Assembly (NCBI GenBank): GCA_009780915.1
Contig: WQZD01000001.1
Location: forward strand, 1-64,000
Direction: 5' to 3'
Source: Propionibacteriaceae bacterium
GTDB lineage: Bacteria > Actinomycetota > Actinomycetes > Propionibacteriales > Propionibacteriaceae
Length of the DNA: 64,000 bases
Shown here: positions 1-8,342 of the stretch, one piece after another
Position numbering within the stretch: the first letter of the stretch is position 1
Layout: every line of letters begins with the position of its first letter
Position numbers and translations under genes: made by a program
The notes under the pieces: generated by a model
Told to the model about the DNA's origin: nothing
What the model saw: only the letters and a program-made list of their open reading frames with translations
The model's database searches: none

Positions 1-219
1 GCCGTTGCTGTCCAAAGCTCGCTGGAATAGGACAGTCAGACTAGGCGCCAAACGAGCGGAGTTGTCTGGCTCAGATGAGGGATCTGGTCCAGGCGGGGGG
101 GCCGAGCATCCACTCATGAGCAACATGACGATGAGTATCACTCCTAGAGTAGGAATGACCCATGGGACACTCCCTCGGCGAGTGTCCCACAGACGTGGCG
201 TTCTAGTGAGACGAGCCAC
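1..219 (-). CDS. Putative lipoprotein, partial (C-terminus beyond the left edge)
   Basis: The minus strand is open for 73 codons from a GTG at 219 to the window edge. It encodes a basic N-terminus (about 20 residues), a hydrophobic stretch (residues 21-36, VIPTLGVILIVMLLMS) and a lipobox-like LMSGC with the cysteine at residue 38, followed by a Pro/Ser-rich linker. This is the layout of a bacterial lipoprotein, although Met at -3 and the long n-region are not ideal. The GTG lies directly after the stop of the upstream secreted-protein gene (220-222), so the two are probably one transcript with coupled translation. No family was recognised in the visible part. A single-pass membrane protein is the alternative. 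Confidence 0.55.
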   Translation of the reverse strand, partial: MARLTRTPRLWDTRRGSVPWVIPTLGVILIVMLLMSGCSAPPPGPDPSSEPDNSARLAPSLTVLFQRALDSNG

Positions 220-540
220 CTAGCCGACCTGATTCGCCAGCACCCAGGTACAGTAACCCGAGGCGCCGGGTTGCACGGTGGCTGCCGAAATCCCGATGTA
301 TGCGACCACACCTTGGGCGCCAAGAGGACTAGTGCCTATCATGGACCCAAGGGTAACATGGGCTTGCGCCTTCGTAGACGTGTTTGGTGTGCACTTCGTG
401 CTCGCTGAAGTGAGTGGTGTGTTGTATGTGGCGGTCGTCGTGCCCCCTGGTGTAGCCGCAGATGCTTGTGGCATCCCTGCCACAAGCATTCCTGGGATCA
501 TACATGATGCGGCAAGTGCCACAATCCATTTGGTTTTCAT
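220..540 (-). CDS. Small secreted protein, function unknown
   Basis: The product is 106 residues. A classic signal peptide (MKTKWIVALAASCMIPGMLVAG...) has a likely cleavage after ASA near residue 28. The mature part is about 78 residues, rich in Ser/Thr/Ala/Gly, and holds two cysteines (about residues 49 and 97) that could form a disulfide. On the coding strand a GGAAG stretch (549-553) could serve as ribosome binding site upstream of the ATG at 540. The partial lipoprotein gene follows at once, which suggests a two-gene exported unit. I do not recognise the family and no catalytic motif is visible. Confidence 0.6.
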   Translation of the reverse strand: MKTKWIVALAASCMIPGMLVAGMPQASAATPGGTTTATYNTPLTSASTKCTPNTSTKAQAHVTLGSMIGTSPLGAQGVVAYIGISAATVQPGASGYCTWVLANQVG

Positions 541-729
541 GAGCTGAATCTTCCTGAGGTAGAGACCGCCTGCAGGTTTCGCCCATCAACTTCGCTGAGC
601 TTCTGCGTCGGTGGCGGTCGGTATCGGTACGCTTATGCTATTTAAATACTAGATATTTGTCAAATGTGCTTCTCCATTCCGGATATGATTCCTTCCCGAA
701 GTCCCTGAACCGGGATGACCGGATGGAGC

Positions 730-754
730 GTCCGGAAAATGTCAGTGGTGACTG
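730..754 (+). repeat. Direct repeat, copy 1, upstream of the RhuM gene
   Basis: The core TGTCAGTGGTGACTG contains the inverted pair CAGT/ACTG. Over 25 bases it matches positions 1898-1922 at 22 positions, so the intact RhuM gene lies between two near-identical direct repeats. A third copy of the core starts at 3242. The CCAGAATGG that follows copy 1 also follows copy 3 but not copy 2. It could be a promoter/operator element or the footprint of a duplication. Confidence 0.6.
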
Positions 755-812
755 CCAGAATGGTCCTGTGGGCGCCCAAGCCGGGGGTCAGTGAGCAGGA
801 AGGGAGCACATC

Positions 813-1895
813 GTGCTTGAGGGGCGGGGCGAGATAGTCGTCTATCGGCGCAAGGGTGCCAGCGAAGTGCAACTTCGGGCAGTCGGTGGCACGGTCTGGC
901 TGTCGCAGCGAAGTCTGGCTGATCTGTATGCCACTACGGTCACCAATGTGAACCACATCGTTCGGCGCATACTGGACGATGGCGAGTTGACGGAGGCAAC
1001 TATTGACTCTGAGTCAATAGTTCGAATCGAAGGCAACCGCCAAGTTCGCCGCAATGTTGCTGTATACAACCTGGACATGATCTTGGCAGTGGGTTATCGG
1101 GTGACCACTCGTCAGGCCGTGATGTTCCGGCAGTGGGCAACCACTATCCTTTCGGAATACCTCGTCAAGGGGTTCGCAATGGATGACGAACGACTGAAGA
1201 ACCCCGGCTCGGAACCTGACTACTTCGACGAGGTGTTGCGACGCATCCGCGAGATCCGGGCGTCTGAGAAGCGGTTCTACCAGAAGGTTCGCGACCTGTT
1301 CGTGCAAACCAGCTCTGACTACGACAAAGCGTCCCAGACCGCTGGGGATTTCTTCACCACGATCCAGAACAAGCTGCTGTTCGCTGTCACTCGCCACACC
1401 GCAGCTGAGCTGGTTCGGATGCGCATCGACCCACGATCGTCGACGTTCGGCCTCACGGCCTGGCAGGGTGATCGTCCCGTCAAAGCCGATGCGACTATCG
1501 CTAAGAACTATCTCAATGAGGACGAGATCATCGACCTGGACCTGCTGGTGTCACAATTCTTGGACTTCGCTGAAGGCCAAGCACGCCGCCGCCTGGTGAC
1601 GACGATGGAGCAATGGGTCGTCGTGACTGATCGGCTTCTTGAGGCCAACAGCCTGCCGCTATTGCAGGGGTCAGGTTCGGCGTCGCGCGAATCCGTCGAA
1701 ACTTTGGTCGATGCCTCTTGGGCGGGCTTCGCCGAAGCACGCCAAAGACGCGAATACGACGAGTCATGGGAAGTCGCCGCCGCTGACCTCACAGAGTTAC
1801 TCGAGTTGGGCGCGAACAGACCAGTTGCAAAGAATCCCTTGATGGCTGACGTAGACGATAGGGAGAACAGGAGCGCCGATGACGATTCAACATGA
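813..1895 (+). CDS. RhuM family protein
   Basis: The 360-residue product matches the RhuM family (named after a Salmonella SPI-3 gene; molecular function not established). Recognisable parts are the N-terminal section with VWLSQRSLADLYATTVTNVNHI, the central YNLDMILAVGYRV..RQAVMFRQWA block, and a C-terminal half with RFYQKVRDLF and NKLLFAVTRHTAAELV. The GTG start at 813 follows a GGAAGGGAG Shine-Dalgarno at 798-806. RhuM genes are often found inside type I restriction loci. Here an ATG at 1879 that overlaps the RhuM stop opens a reading frame (MTIQHEG) like the start of an hsdR, which is cut off at once by the direct repeat at 1898. Codon choice is less GC-biased than in the nuo genes, which suggests acquisition by transfer. 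Confidence 0.85.
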   Translation: MLEGRGEIVVYRRKGASEVQLRAVGGTVWLSQRSLADLYATTVTNVNHIVRRILDDGELTEATIDSESIVRIEGNRQVRRNVAVYNLDMILAVGYRVTTRQAVMFRQWATTILSEYLVKGFAMDDERLKNPGSEPDYFDEVLRRIREIRASEKRFYQKVRDLFVQTSSDYDKASQTAGDFFTTIQNKLLFAVTRHTAAELVRMRIDPRSSTFGLTAWQGDRPVKADATIAKNYLNEDEIIDLDLLVSQFLDFAEGQARRRLVTTMEQWVVVTDRLLEANSLPLLQGSGSASRESVETLVDASWAGFAEARQRREYDESWEVAAADLTELLELGANRPVAKNPLMADVDDRENRSADDDST

Positions 1896-1897
1896 GG

Positions 1898-1922
1898 GTC
1901 CGAAAACTGTCAGTTGTGACTG
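1898..1922 (+). repeat. Direct repeat, copy 2, downstream of the RhuM gene
   Basis: This is the downstream partner of 730-754 (22 of 25 bases identical; core CTGTCAGTTGTGACTG). It starts right after the truncated hsdR-like start that overlaps the RhuM stop. IS-end-like sequence (GTGATGTCTTGGGATATTGG, 1924-1943) follows. The same 16-base core reappears at 3243-3258 on the other side of the IS481 remnant. Confidence 0.6.
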
Positions 1923-1943
1923 TGTGATGTCTTGGGATATTGG

Positions 1944-1980
1944 AAACGGGTGAGCCTACGGTTTGTGGGCTCACCCGTTT
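1944..1980. terminator. Strong bidirectional rho-independent terminator
   Basis: A perfect 13-bp stem pairs AAACGGGTGAGCC (1944-1956) with GGCTCACCCGTTT (1968-1980) around an 11-base loop. A T-run on the plus strand and the matching A-run on the other make it usable from both sides. It ends the RhuM transcript (plus) and abuts the stop codon of the IS481 transposase remnant (minus). Confidence 0.8.
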
Positions 1981-2189
1981 TAACGTTTATTGCGTGGTTG
2001 GTAGTCCCTGGTGGGGTCGAGGATGAGGTCGCGGAGGATCTCTCCGGTCGCGGTGTTGATGATGGTGATCTGGAGGTCGTGGATGAGCATGGTGACGTGG
2101 GTTCCGTTGTGGGTTCGTCCGATGCCGGTGTGGTGGAGGGTCGCGTGTCCGGATTTGTCGGGTGTGTCGGGTGGTGCCCCGGTATGACC
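1980..2189 (-). pseudogene. IS481 family transposase, C-terminal remnant
   Basis: The last ~65 residues of this reading frame (HATLHHTGIGRTHNGTHV ... INTATGEILRDLILDP ... RDYQP) match the conserved C-terminal end of actinobacterial IS481 transposases: the RLHHIGIGR-type strand, the ATGE(I/L)LR turn and the terminal DPTRDYQP. Upstream the frame continues to 2405 but no longer resembles the catalytic domain, and no DDE region is visible on this strand before 3.2 kb. The gene is therefore a 3' fragment of a once ~330-residue transposase. The frame ends in the terminator at 1944-1980. Confidence 0.7.
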
Positions 2190-2377
2190 GTACGCTGATT
2201 CTGTGCTCACGGTACAGATCATCATGGACTCGGCCCATCCTGTTGCTGACCTGGGGGGTGTTCCTGGGGGCTCGAGTGGGTTGTCGATGGGTCGATGAAT
2301 GGCACATCCGGCGTTGACGAGGTGGTGGTTGATCCTCCTGCCACGACAATCCGGCACGACCTCTTCGAGCCGAGCAC

Positions 2378-2914
2378 GTGATGGCACGGTTGGTGTTGAC
2401 CTCATCCAGTGGCAGAATCCTCAACGGTCTACTGGTCTACTCGGCAACCGACTACTCGTTCGGTTTTGACGTTGATTCGCGGTTTGGTCGCGACACACGT
2501 CTGGGTGGACGTGGAGAGGCGTACCTCGCGATTGGGACGCTCCTGGTCGTGGTGGACGTGGAAAGCGGAGCCGCTCGGTGCGTCATGGGTTTGCACCCCC
2601 ATACCCGTTGGCAAGCTGGGCTCGTCAGTCCGGAGTCGAGTCGAGAGGGTACTGTCCGGGTGGTCGGCAGCCAGGAGTTCGTAGCGGGTGCTGGTTATTG
2701 TGTGGCTGAGGTCGGTGAGTGGGCGACAACATACGATCATGACAGCGGATGGGTGCGGGTTTCGCCCGACGTGGTTGATGACGACGAGCGCGTTGTGATA
2801 GCGACAGGCACAGTTCTCGGTTTGAAAGCCGACCACTTGAACTCTGTGTGGCTTCACCCCGTGTTTCAGTCTGGCCCGCTCTCACTCAACGGACTTGTTG
2901 CCTGGCGTGGGTGA
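2378..2914 (+). CDS. Hypothetical protein between IS remnants
   Basis: The frame encodes 178 residues from GTG 2378 or ATG 2381, with no good Shine-Dalgarno in front of either. The composition is that of a real globular protein (balanced hydrophobic and acidic residues, no Arg/Pro excess), with blocks such as YLAIGTLLVVVDVESGAA and DDDERVVIATGTVLGLKADH. No signal peptide or membrane segment is seen. I do not recognise the family; the size and strand-rich look would fit a small immunity-type protein, but that is only a guess. Wobble GC is lower than in the housekeeping genes nearby, and the gene sits between an IS481 transposase fragment and an IS-end-like sequence, so transfer is likely. Confidence 0.5.
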   Translation: MMARLVLTSSSGRILNGLLVYSATDYSFGFDVDSRFGRDTRLGGRGEAYLAIGTLLVVVDVESGAARCVMGLHPHTRWQAGLVSPESSREGTVRVVGSQEFVAGAGYCVAEVGEWATTYDHDSGWVRVSPDVVDDDERVVIATGTVLGLKADHLNSVWLHPVFQSGPLSLNGLVAWRG

Positions 2915-3240
2915 AGACGACACAAAGGACCGTGACGACGATCCCTTCCGTCGAGCGAGGATATGACGCCTGGATTGCGAAGTTGCTGAGCGCGGAGCTA
3001 CCTGTCGATGTCGAGGCGCACGGCACGGAGATGGTCAAGAATCCTGGTGTCGGCGTTCACTTGGGGGCTGTATCGTTGGGCGCTGATATCTGGCGGCGTC
3101 AGACTGGGTGAGCCCCTGAACGCTGACCGCAGGGATGATCAATGTCGCGATAGACATTCACCCATCGTCGGGTTTCCTATATCGCGAGAGATCAGTTTCC
3201 TATCTACCGAGACAGGGGTTTCTTATGTCCTGAACCAAGG
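2915..3240. other. Gene-free stretch with IS-end-like sequence
   Basis: No supported gene lies here. At 3169-3236 the motif TTTCCTAT..CGAGA occurs twice, then TTTCTTATGTCCTGAACC. This resembles the terminal inverted repeats of actinobacterial IS481-type elements. Read on the minus strand (TTCAGGACATAAGAAACCCC) it matches the sequence at about 1928-1950 at roughly two thirds of positions. The two would be the left and right ends of one element of about 1.3 kb. Confidence 0.35.
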
Positions 3241-3267
3241 CACTGTCAGTTGTGACTGCCAGAATGG
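3241..3267 (+). repeat. Third copy of the RhuM-flanking repeat
   Basis: The core CTGTCAGTTGTGACTG (3243-3258) is identical to that of copy 2, and the CCAGAATGG that follows is identical to that after copy 1 (755-763). It lies directly before the second, broken RhuM gene, so both RhuM genes have the same upstream element. Confidence 0.6.
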
Positions 3268-3958
3268 ACCCATACCCGATGAGGGGGATCACGGCTGACA
3301 GTAAGCAGCTTCGTATCAGGAACTCAACGGCCGAGTTTCTGATCTTTACCGCCCAGGCTGGCGAGGAGTCGATCGAGGTGCGGTACCAGGGCGAGACGAT
3401 TTGGCTGAAACAGCCGCTGATGGCGGAACTCTTCGCCGTCACGCGCGAAAACATCACGATGCACCTGAGGAACATCTACGAGTCAGACGAACTACGTGAA
3501 GAGGCAACCCGTAAGGATTTCTTACAGGTTCTATCAGAAGGTTCGTGACCTGTTTGTCCACACCACCTCTGACTACGACAAAGCGTCCCAGACCGCTAGG
3601 GATTTCTTCACCACGATCCAGAACAAGCTGCTGTTCGCTGTCACCGGCCACACCGCCGCTGAGCTGGTACGGATGCGCATCGACCCACGATCGTCGACGT
3701 TCGGCCTCACGGCCTGGCAGGGTGATCGTCCCGTCAAAGCCGATGCGACTATCGCTAAGAACTATCTCAATGAGGACGAGATCATCGACCTAGACCTGCT
3801 GGTGTCGCAGTTCTTGGACTTCGCTGAAAGCCAAGCACGCTGCCGCTGACCTCACAGAGTTACTCGAGTTGGGCGCGAACAGACCAGTTGCAAAGAATCC
3901 CTTGATGGCTGACGCAGACGATAGGGAAAACGGGAGCGCCGATGGCGATTCAACATGA
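3264..3958 (+). pseudogene. Broken second RhuM gene (chimeric, frameshifted, internal deletion)
   Basis: The 5' part (to about 3530) encodes a RhuM N-terminus different from the first copy (ETIWLKQPLMAELFAVTRENITMHL). It runs out of frame into a 3' part almost identical to the first copy from its RFYQKVRDLF block (frame open 3496-3849). That frame stops at 3847-3849 because about 191 bases present in the first copy (between short CGCCGCCGC repeats at 1584 and 1775) are missing here. After the gap the sequence again matches the first copy to the former stop at 3956-3958. There are thus at least two disabling events: a junction frameshift near 3525 and the deletion. Confidence 0.8.
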
Positions 3959-4080
3959 GAAGCGGTTCGAGACGGATATGTGAGCCTGCCTGGACGATCA
4001 CGACTCGTGGTACTGCGACGAGACTCCGTATAACCTCGACTATGACAAGGCATCGGCGTTGTGCCTGCCGAGTCGGGCTT
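3942..4080 (+). pseudogene. hsdR (type I restriction subunit R) N-terminal remnant
   Basis: An ATG at 3942, overlapping the former RhuM stop, opens the frame MAIQHEKRFETDM, which meets a TGA at 3981-3983. Reading through, it continues ACLDDHDSWYCDETPYNLDY and DKASALCLP. This matches the first ~45 residues of one type I restriction HsdR subfamily (FE.DIEA.L....Y....P..YD...AL...). It then ends in unrelated sequence. The start-stop overlap with RhuM is also visible in the intact copy (ATG 1879), so an ancestral rhuM-hsdR gene pair has been duplicated and cut. Confidence 0.5.
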
Positions 4081-4197
4081 GGGCGAGGTTGATGGCGCCA
4101 ACGCCGTCCTGTCTGTTGTCAACGACCCCACCCAATCGACGGGCCTAAGAGCCGAAGCGATGGCCACCTCCGTGCCCCCATGCAAGTCCCTACAAAT

Positions 4198-4342
4198 CCC
4201 GGGGGCACGAACCGTACACATCCATCCACGGGGGCACGAATCGTGCTTTTCGGACCGAAAACGGACGGTTCGCGCCCCCACGAAAACTGCGGGGGCACGA
4301 ACTGTTCATTTCGGACCGAAAAATCACGGTTCGCGCCCCCGC
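4198..4342. repeat. Hairpin-forming GGGGGC[A/G]CGAAC repeats (locus A)
   Basis: Two hairpins stand in a row, each with arms of the type GGGGGCACGAA(C/T)(C/T)GT and ACGGTTCGCGCCCCC (4230-4278 and 4291-4340), preceded by a half unit at 4200. The loops contain the palindrome TTTCGGACCGAAA. The same family occurs at 45355-45616 and 48526-48672. All three loci are intergenic. An open frame across this region on the plus strand (4061-4378) looks like chance coding of the repeats. Confidence 0.75.
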
Positions 4343-4447
4343 GGCACCACACCAGGCTTATCTATCCGGTTATGCTGAACTTCCCACACGACCCAGCCAG
4401 CACCGGCCCCGCCACCCGCCTCGACCGCCACCCAGGCCCCACGGGTA

Positions 4448-4489
4448 CCACCCACGAGCACCCCCACGCTTGACGCGCATAAGAACACC
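4448..4489. repeat. Element upstream of nuoA shared with the clpB upstream region
   Basis: GAGCACCCCCACGCTTGACG followed by CGCATAAGAACACCC matches 48753-48794 (GAGCACCCCCATGCTCGACT, CACATGAGAACACCC) at roughly three quarters of positions. In both places it follows a hairpin-repeat cluster and lies about 130-160 bases before the start of a plus-strand gene (nuoA, clpB). Confidence 0.55.
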
Positions 4490-4524
4490 CGCCGGCGTCC
4501 ACAATCTGAGACCTCTTAAGATGA

Positions 4525-4550
4525 CTCAAGCCTTGAGCGTGCACTAGGAT
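4525..4550 (+). promoter_or_regulatory. Probable nuo promoter region with palindrome
   Basis: The palindrome CTCAAGCCTTGAG (4525-4537, six-base arms around a single C) lies just upstream of a -10-like TAGGAT (4545-4550), which would put transcription start near 4557 and give an ~80-base leader before nuoA. The palindrome covers the -35 position, where a repressor or activator would act. The arm CTTGAG also occurs in HspR HAIR sites, but the orientation and spacing here are different. Confidence 0.4.
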
Positions 4551-4640
4551 CGACTGTGGACCGGATACGTGAAGACGCGTGTTGCGCGGACTCACACAGT
4601 GACCCCGATCCTGCATTGAGACTCATGCAAAGGACATGGA

Positions 4641-5000
4641 ATGAATCTGTACACGCCTATCGTCGGGCTGCTCGCGATCGCGGCGGGATTCATGGCTTTC
4701 GCGATTCTGCTGAGCAAAGTCATCGGTCCGAGACGCAAGAACAAGGCTAAGTACGACGCGTACGAGTGCGGCATCGAGCCGACTCCGCAACCGCAAGATG
4801 GCGGACGGATCCCCGTCAAGTACTACATCACGGCCATGCTGTACATCGTCTTCGACATCGAGATCGTCTTCCTCTATCCTTGGGCGGTCTCCTATCAGCA
4901 GATGGGCGTGTTCGCGCTCGTGGAAATGGTGCTATTTATCGTGACGGTCTTCGTCGCGTACCTGTACGTGTTCCGCCGCGGCGGGTTGAATTGGGATTGA
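4641..5000 (+). CDS. nuoA: NADH-quinone oxidoreductase subunit A
   Basis: The 119-residue product is a membrane subunit of respiratory complex I. It has three transmembrane segments (about residues 5-28, 63-85, 90-112) and the family landmark KYDAYECGIEP on the loop after segment 1, whose Cys lies near the quinone cavity in known complexes, followed by YYITAMLYIVFDIE. The start ATG has AAAGGA about seven bases upstream. It is the first gene of a complete 14-gene nuo operon; nuoB follows after six bases. Confidence 0.95.
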   Translation: MNLYTPIVGLLAIAAGFMAFAILLSKVIGPRRKNKAKYDAYECGIEPTPQPQDGGRIPVKYYITAMLYIVFDIEIVFLYPWAVSYQQMGVFALVEMVLFIVTVFVAYLYVFRRGGLNWD

Positions 5001-5006
5001 GGCGAG

Positions 5007-5557
<551 letters not shown>

Positions 5558-5561
<4 letters not shown>

Positions 5562-6235
5562 CCGACACCACATCGTCAGGAGTGGTCGCTCCCCAGTCCG
5601 CGCCGGTCGTTCGGACCGTGCGCAAGGGCATGTGGGGGACGGGCCCCGGCGACGTCTCCGGCTTCGGCGGGATATCCCGCCCGGTCGAACGCCACCTGCG
5701 GGCCTCGAGGCCGTACGGCGCCTGGTACGACGAAGTGGTCGACCGCTTCCTCTCCCTGGTTCCCGGGCTTCCCGACCAGGTGAACACCGAGTACCAGGAG
5801 TTGACCCTGTACGTCCCCAAGGACCGCCTCCTCGACGTGGTCAGGGTCGCCCGTGACGACGCCCGGCTGCGGTTCGAGACCTGCACCTCGGTGTCGGGCG
5901 TCCACTACCCCGACGAACCGGGGACCGAGTTCCACATCGTGTACACGCTGCTGTCAATGACCCACAACCGGCGCGTGCGCCTGGAGGTGACCGTGCCGGA
6001 CGAGGATCCCGTCCTGGACTCCGTGACGTCGGTGTATCCCCATGTCAACTGGCATGAGCGTGAGACCTGGGACATGTTCGGCGTGATCTTCACCGGCCAC
6101 CCCGGCCTGACCCGCATCCTGATGCCCGACGACTGGGACGGGCATCCCCAGCGCAAGGACTATCCCTTGGGAGGCATCCCGGTCGAGTTCAAGGGCGCGG
6201 TCGTGCCGCCGCCGGACGAGAGGAGGTCGTACTGA
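5558..6235 (+). CDS. nuoC: NADH-quinone oxidoreductase subunit C (30 kDa)
   Basis: The 225-residue product of the hydrophilic arm has the 30-kDa signature [16 protein letters not shown] followed by [20 protein letters not shown] near residues 165-205. The reading frame is open further upstream to 5459, but the ATG at 5558 is chosen because it overlaps the nuoB stop (ATGA) and gives the expected length. NuoC is separate from NuoD here, not fused as in enterobacteria. The stop overlaps the nuoD start by one base (TGATG). Confidence 0.95.
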
Positions 6236-7626
6236 TGGTTGACGACAAAGACACCCGCGACGACCGTGTGGACGACGCACCGACCCACGCCGTGGTCGAC
6301 GACGAGCCCCGTGACGCCACGGATGCGAACCCCCGCAGGGCGATGGAGTACCTGGTCCAGGGCGGAGACTTCGACGAGGTCGTGGCCGCCCAGCGCCAAC
6401 GCGGCGACGAGACCGTCGTGATCAACATGGGCCCCCAGCACCCCTCGACCCACGGCGTCCTGCGCCTGGAGGTCGAACTGGACGGCGAGACGGTCACGTC
6501 GATCCGCCCGGGCATCGGCTTCCTGCACACCGGCATCGAGAAGTCGATGGAGTACCGCACCTGGGCCCAGGGGTCCGCGTACGTGACCCGCATGGACTAC
6601 GTCGCCCCCATCTTCAACGAGGTCGTGTACTGCCTGGCTGTGGAGAAGATGCTCGGCATCGAGGTGCCCGAGCGCGCGGACGTCCTGCGTGTGCTGGTCA
6701 TGGAACTCGGACGCATCTCCTCCCACCTGGTCGCCATCGGCACCGGAGGCATGGAGATCGGCGCCCTGACCGTCATGACGGTCGGCTTCCGTGAGCGCGA
6801 GATGATCCTCGACTTCTTCGAAGCCCTGTGCGGGACCCGCATGAACCACGCGTACGTGCGTCCGGGCGGGGTCAGCATCGACCTCCCCGAGAACGGGCTC
6901 GCGCGTCTGCGCACCGTCATCGAGTGGCTGCACAAGCACCTCCCGGAGTACGCCGGGTTCTGCAACGAGAACCCGATCTTCAAAGCTCGTATGTCCAACG
7001 TGGCGACCATGGATCTGGCCCAGGCCATGTCGATGGGCGCGTCCGGTCCGGTCCTGCGGGCCACCGGCTACCCCTGGGATCTGCGCAAGAAGCAGCCATA
7101 CTGTGGGTACGAGGGGTACGACTTCGACGTCATCACCTGGGACACCTGCGACGCGTACGGCCGCTTCCGCGTCCGCCTGTCGGAGATGTGGGAGTCGCTG
7201 AAGATCATCGAGCAGTGCTACCAGAAGCTGGAGCAGACCGCCGGACAGCCGCACATGTGCACCGATCCGAAGTTCGGGATGCCCGGCGACCTGACGGTGG
7301 GCCCCGACGGACAGGGCAACTCGTTCGCCCACGTCAAGAACGTCATGGGCCAGTCCATGGAAGGGCTGATCCATCACTTCAAACTGGTCTCCGAGGGCTT
7401 CAGGGTCCCGCGCGGCCAGGTCTACCAGACCATCGAGTCCTCCAAGGGCGAATTGGGCTGTCATCTTGTCTCCGACGGTGGAACCAGGCCGTACCGGGTG
7501 CATTTCCGCGACCCCGGCTTCCACCATCTGCAATCCGTGCCGACGATGTGCGAAGGTGGAATGCTGAGTGATGTTATCGTGGCGATCGCCGGTCTCGACC
7601 CGGTGCTGGGAGGTGTGGACCGATGA
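6235..7626 (+). CDS. nuoD: NADH-quinone oxidoreductase subunit D (49 kDa)
   Basis: The 463-residue product forms the quinone site together with NuoB. Landmarks are [20 protein letters not shown] and [16 protein letters not shown] in the N-terminal half and the C-terminal [21 protein letters not shown] and DPVLGGVDR end. About 55 residues rich in Asp/Arg/Thr precede the conserved core ([16 protein letters not shown]...), longer than in most homologues. The start is coupled to the nuoC stop (TGATG) and the end overlaps nuoE by ATGA. Confidence 0.96.
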   Translation: MVDDKDTRDDRVDDAPTHAVVDDEPRDATDANPRRAMEYLVQGGDFDEVVAAQRQRGDETVVINMGPQHPSTHGVLRLEVELDGETVTSIRPGIGFLHTGIEKSMEYRTWAQGSAYVTRMDYVAPIFNEVVYCLAVEKMLGIEVPERADVLRVLVMELGRISSHLVAIGTGGMEIGALTVMTVGFREREMILDFFEALCGTRMNHAYVRPGGVSIDLPENGLARLRTVIEWLHKHLPEYAGFCNENPIFKARMSNVATMDLAQAMSMGASGPVLRATGYPWDLRKKQPYCGYEGYDFDVITWDTCDAYGRFRVRLSEMWESLKIIEQCYQKLEQTAGQPHMCTDPKFGMPGDLTVGPDGQGNSFAHVKNVMGQSMEGLIHHFKLVSEGFRVPRGQVYQTIESSKGELGCHLVSDGGTRPYRVHFRDPGFHHLQSVPTMCEGGMLSDVIVAIAGLDPVLGGVDR

Positions 7627-8342
7627 GCGGACACGAGTTTGAGCACACATTCGACAACACCGGAAGCGTGGACATGACTGACACGTCGACCAACATCGAC
7701 AAGGCCGCCATCGACCAGTTGACGGCCATCGCCGAGAAGTACCCGCGTAAGCGGTCCGCCCTGATGCCGATGCTGCACTTCGTGCAGTCCGTCGACGGGC
7801 GCGTCTCGCCGCGAGGCATCGAGGTGTGCGCCGAGATCCTGGGCATCACGCCGGCGCAGGTCTCCGGCGTGGCCACGTTCTACACCATGTACAAGCGCCG
7901 CCCCGCGGGCAAGCACCACATCGGTGTGTGCACCACGGCCCTGTGCGCCGTCATGGGCGGGGACGCCCTCCTGGAAGCCGTCGAGCGCAAGCTGGGCATT
8001 GGCGAGGAGGAGACGACGGCCGACGGGATGTTCTCTCTGGAGAAGGTCGAGTGCAACGCCGCGTGTGATTTCGCCCCGATCATGATGGTCAACTGGGAGT
8101 TCATGGACAACATGACCCCCGAGAAGGCCGAGCAGATCCTGGACGATCTGGCCGCCGGCCGCGAGGTGCGCTCCACGCGCGGCCCGGTCCTGTCGAGTTG
8201 GGCCCACACGGAGTCGGTGCTCGCCGGCATCTACGACGGCCAAGCCGACGAGGGACCCTCGGCCGGTGAGCCGTCCCTGCGCGGGCTGCAAGCCGCCGCC
8301 GCCCACGGGTGGACGGGCGTACCCGAGGGGAGCCAGAAATGA
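7623..8342 (+). CDS. nuoE: NADH-quinone oxidoreductase subunit E (24 kDa)
   Basis: The 239-residue subunit binds a [2Fe-2S] cluster (N1a type). The ligands are C..(4)..C in [13 protein letters not shown] and C..(3)..C in [13 protein letters not shown]. The core resembles thioredoxin-fold NuoE proteins, preceded by the helical [23 protein letters not shown] region. The start at 7623 has GGGAGG nine bases upstream and overlaps the nuoD stop; an internal ATG at 7674 is less likely. About 45 residues after the core are low-conservation tail. Confidence 0.95.
   Translation: MSGHEFEHTFDNTGSVDMTDTSTNIDKAAIDQLTAIAEKYPRKRSALMPMLHFVQSVDGRVSPRGIEVCAEILGITPAQVSGVATFYTMYKRRPAGKHHIGVCTTALCAVMGGDALLEAVERKLGIGEEETTADGMFSLEKVECNAACDFAPIMMVNWEFMDNMTPEKAEQILDDLAAGREVRSTRGPVLSSWAHTESVLAGIYDGQADEGPSAGEPSLRGLQAAAAHGWTGVPEGSQK

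Noticed and set aside
2915-3140. Possible DUF2252-like fragment
   Set aside because: Pieces in two frames (YDAWIAKLLSAELPVDVE, then FTWGLYRWAL one frame over) hint at a degraded gene start, but the resemblance is too short to claim.
3552-3560. DnaA box TTGTCCACA
   Set aside because: Single occurrence inside the RhuM pseudogene coding sequence with no partner box; treated as chance.
4061-4378. 105-residue plus frame upstream of nuoA
   Set aside because: It reads through the hairpin repeats; the protein simply mirrors them (GARTVH.., RTVRAP..).
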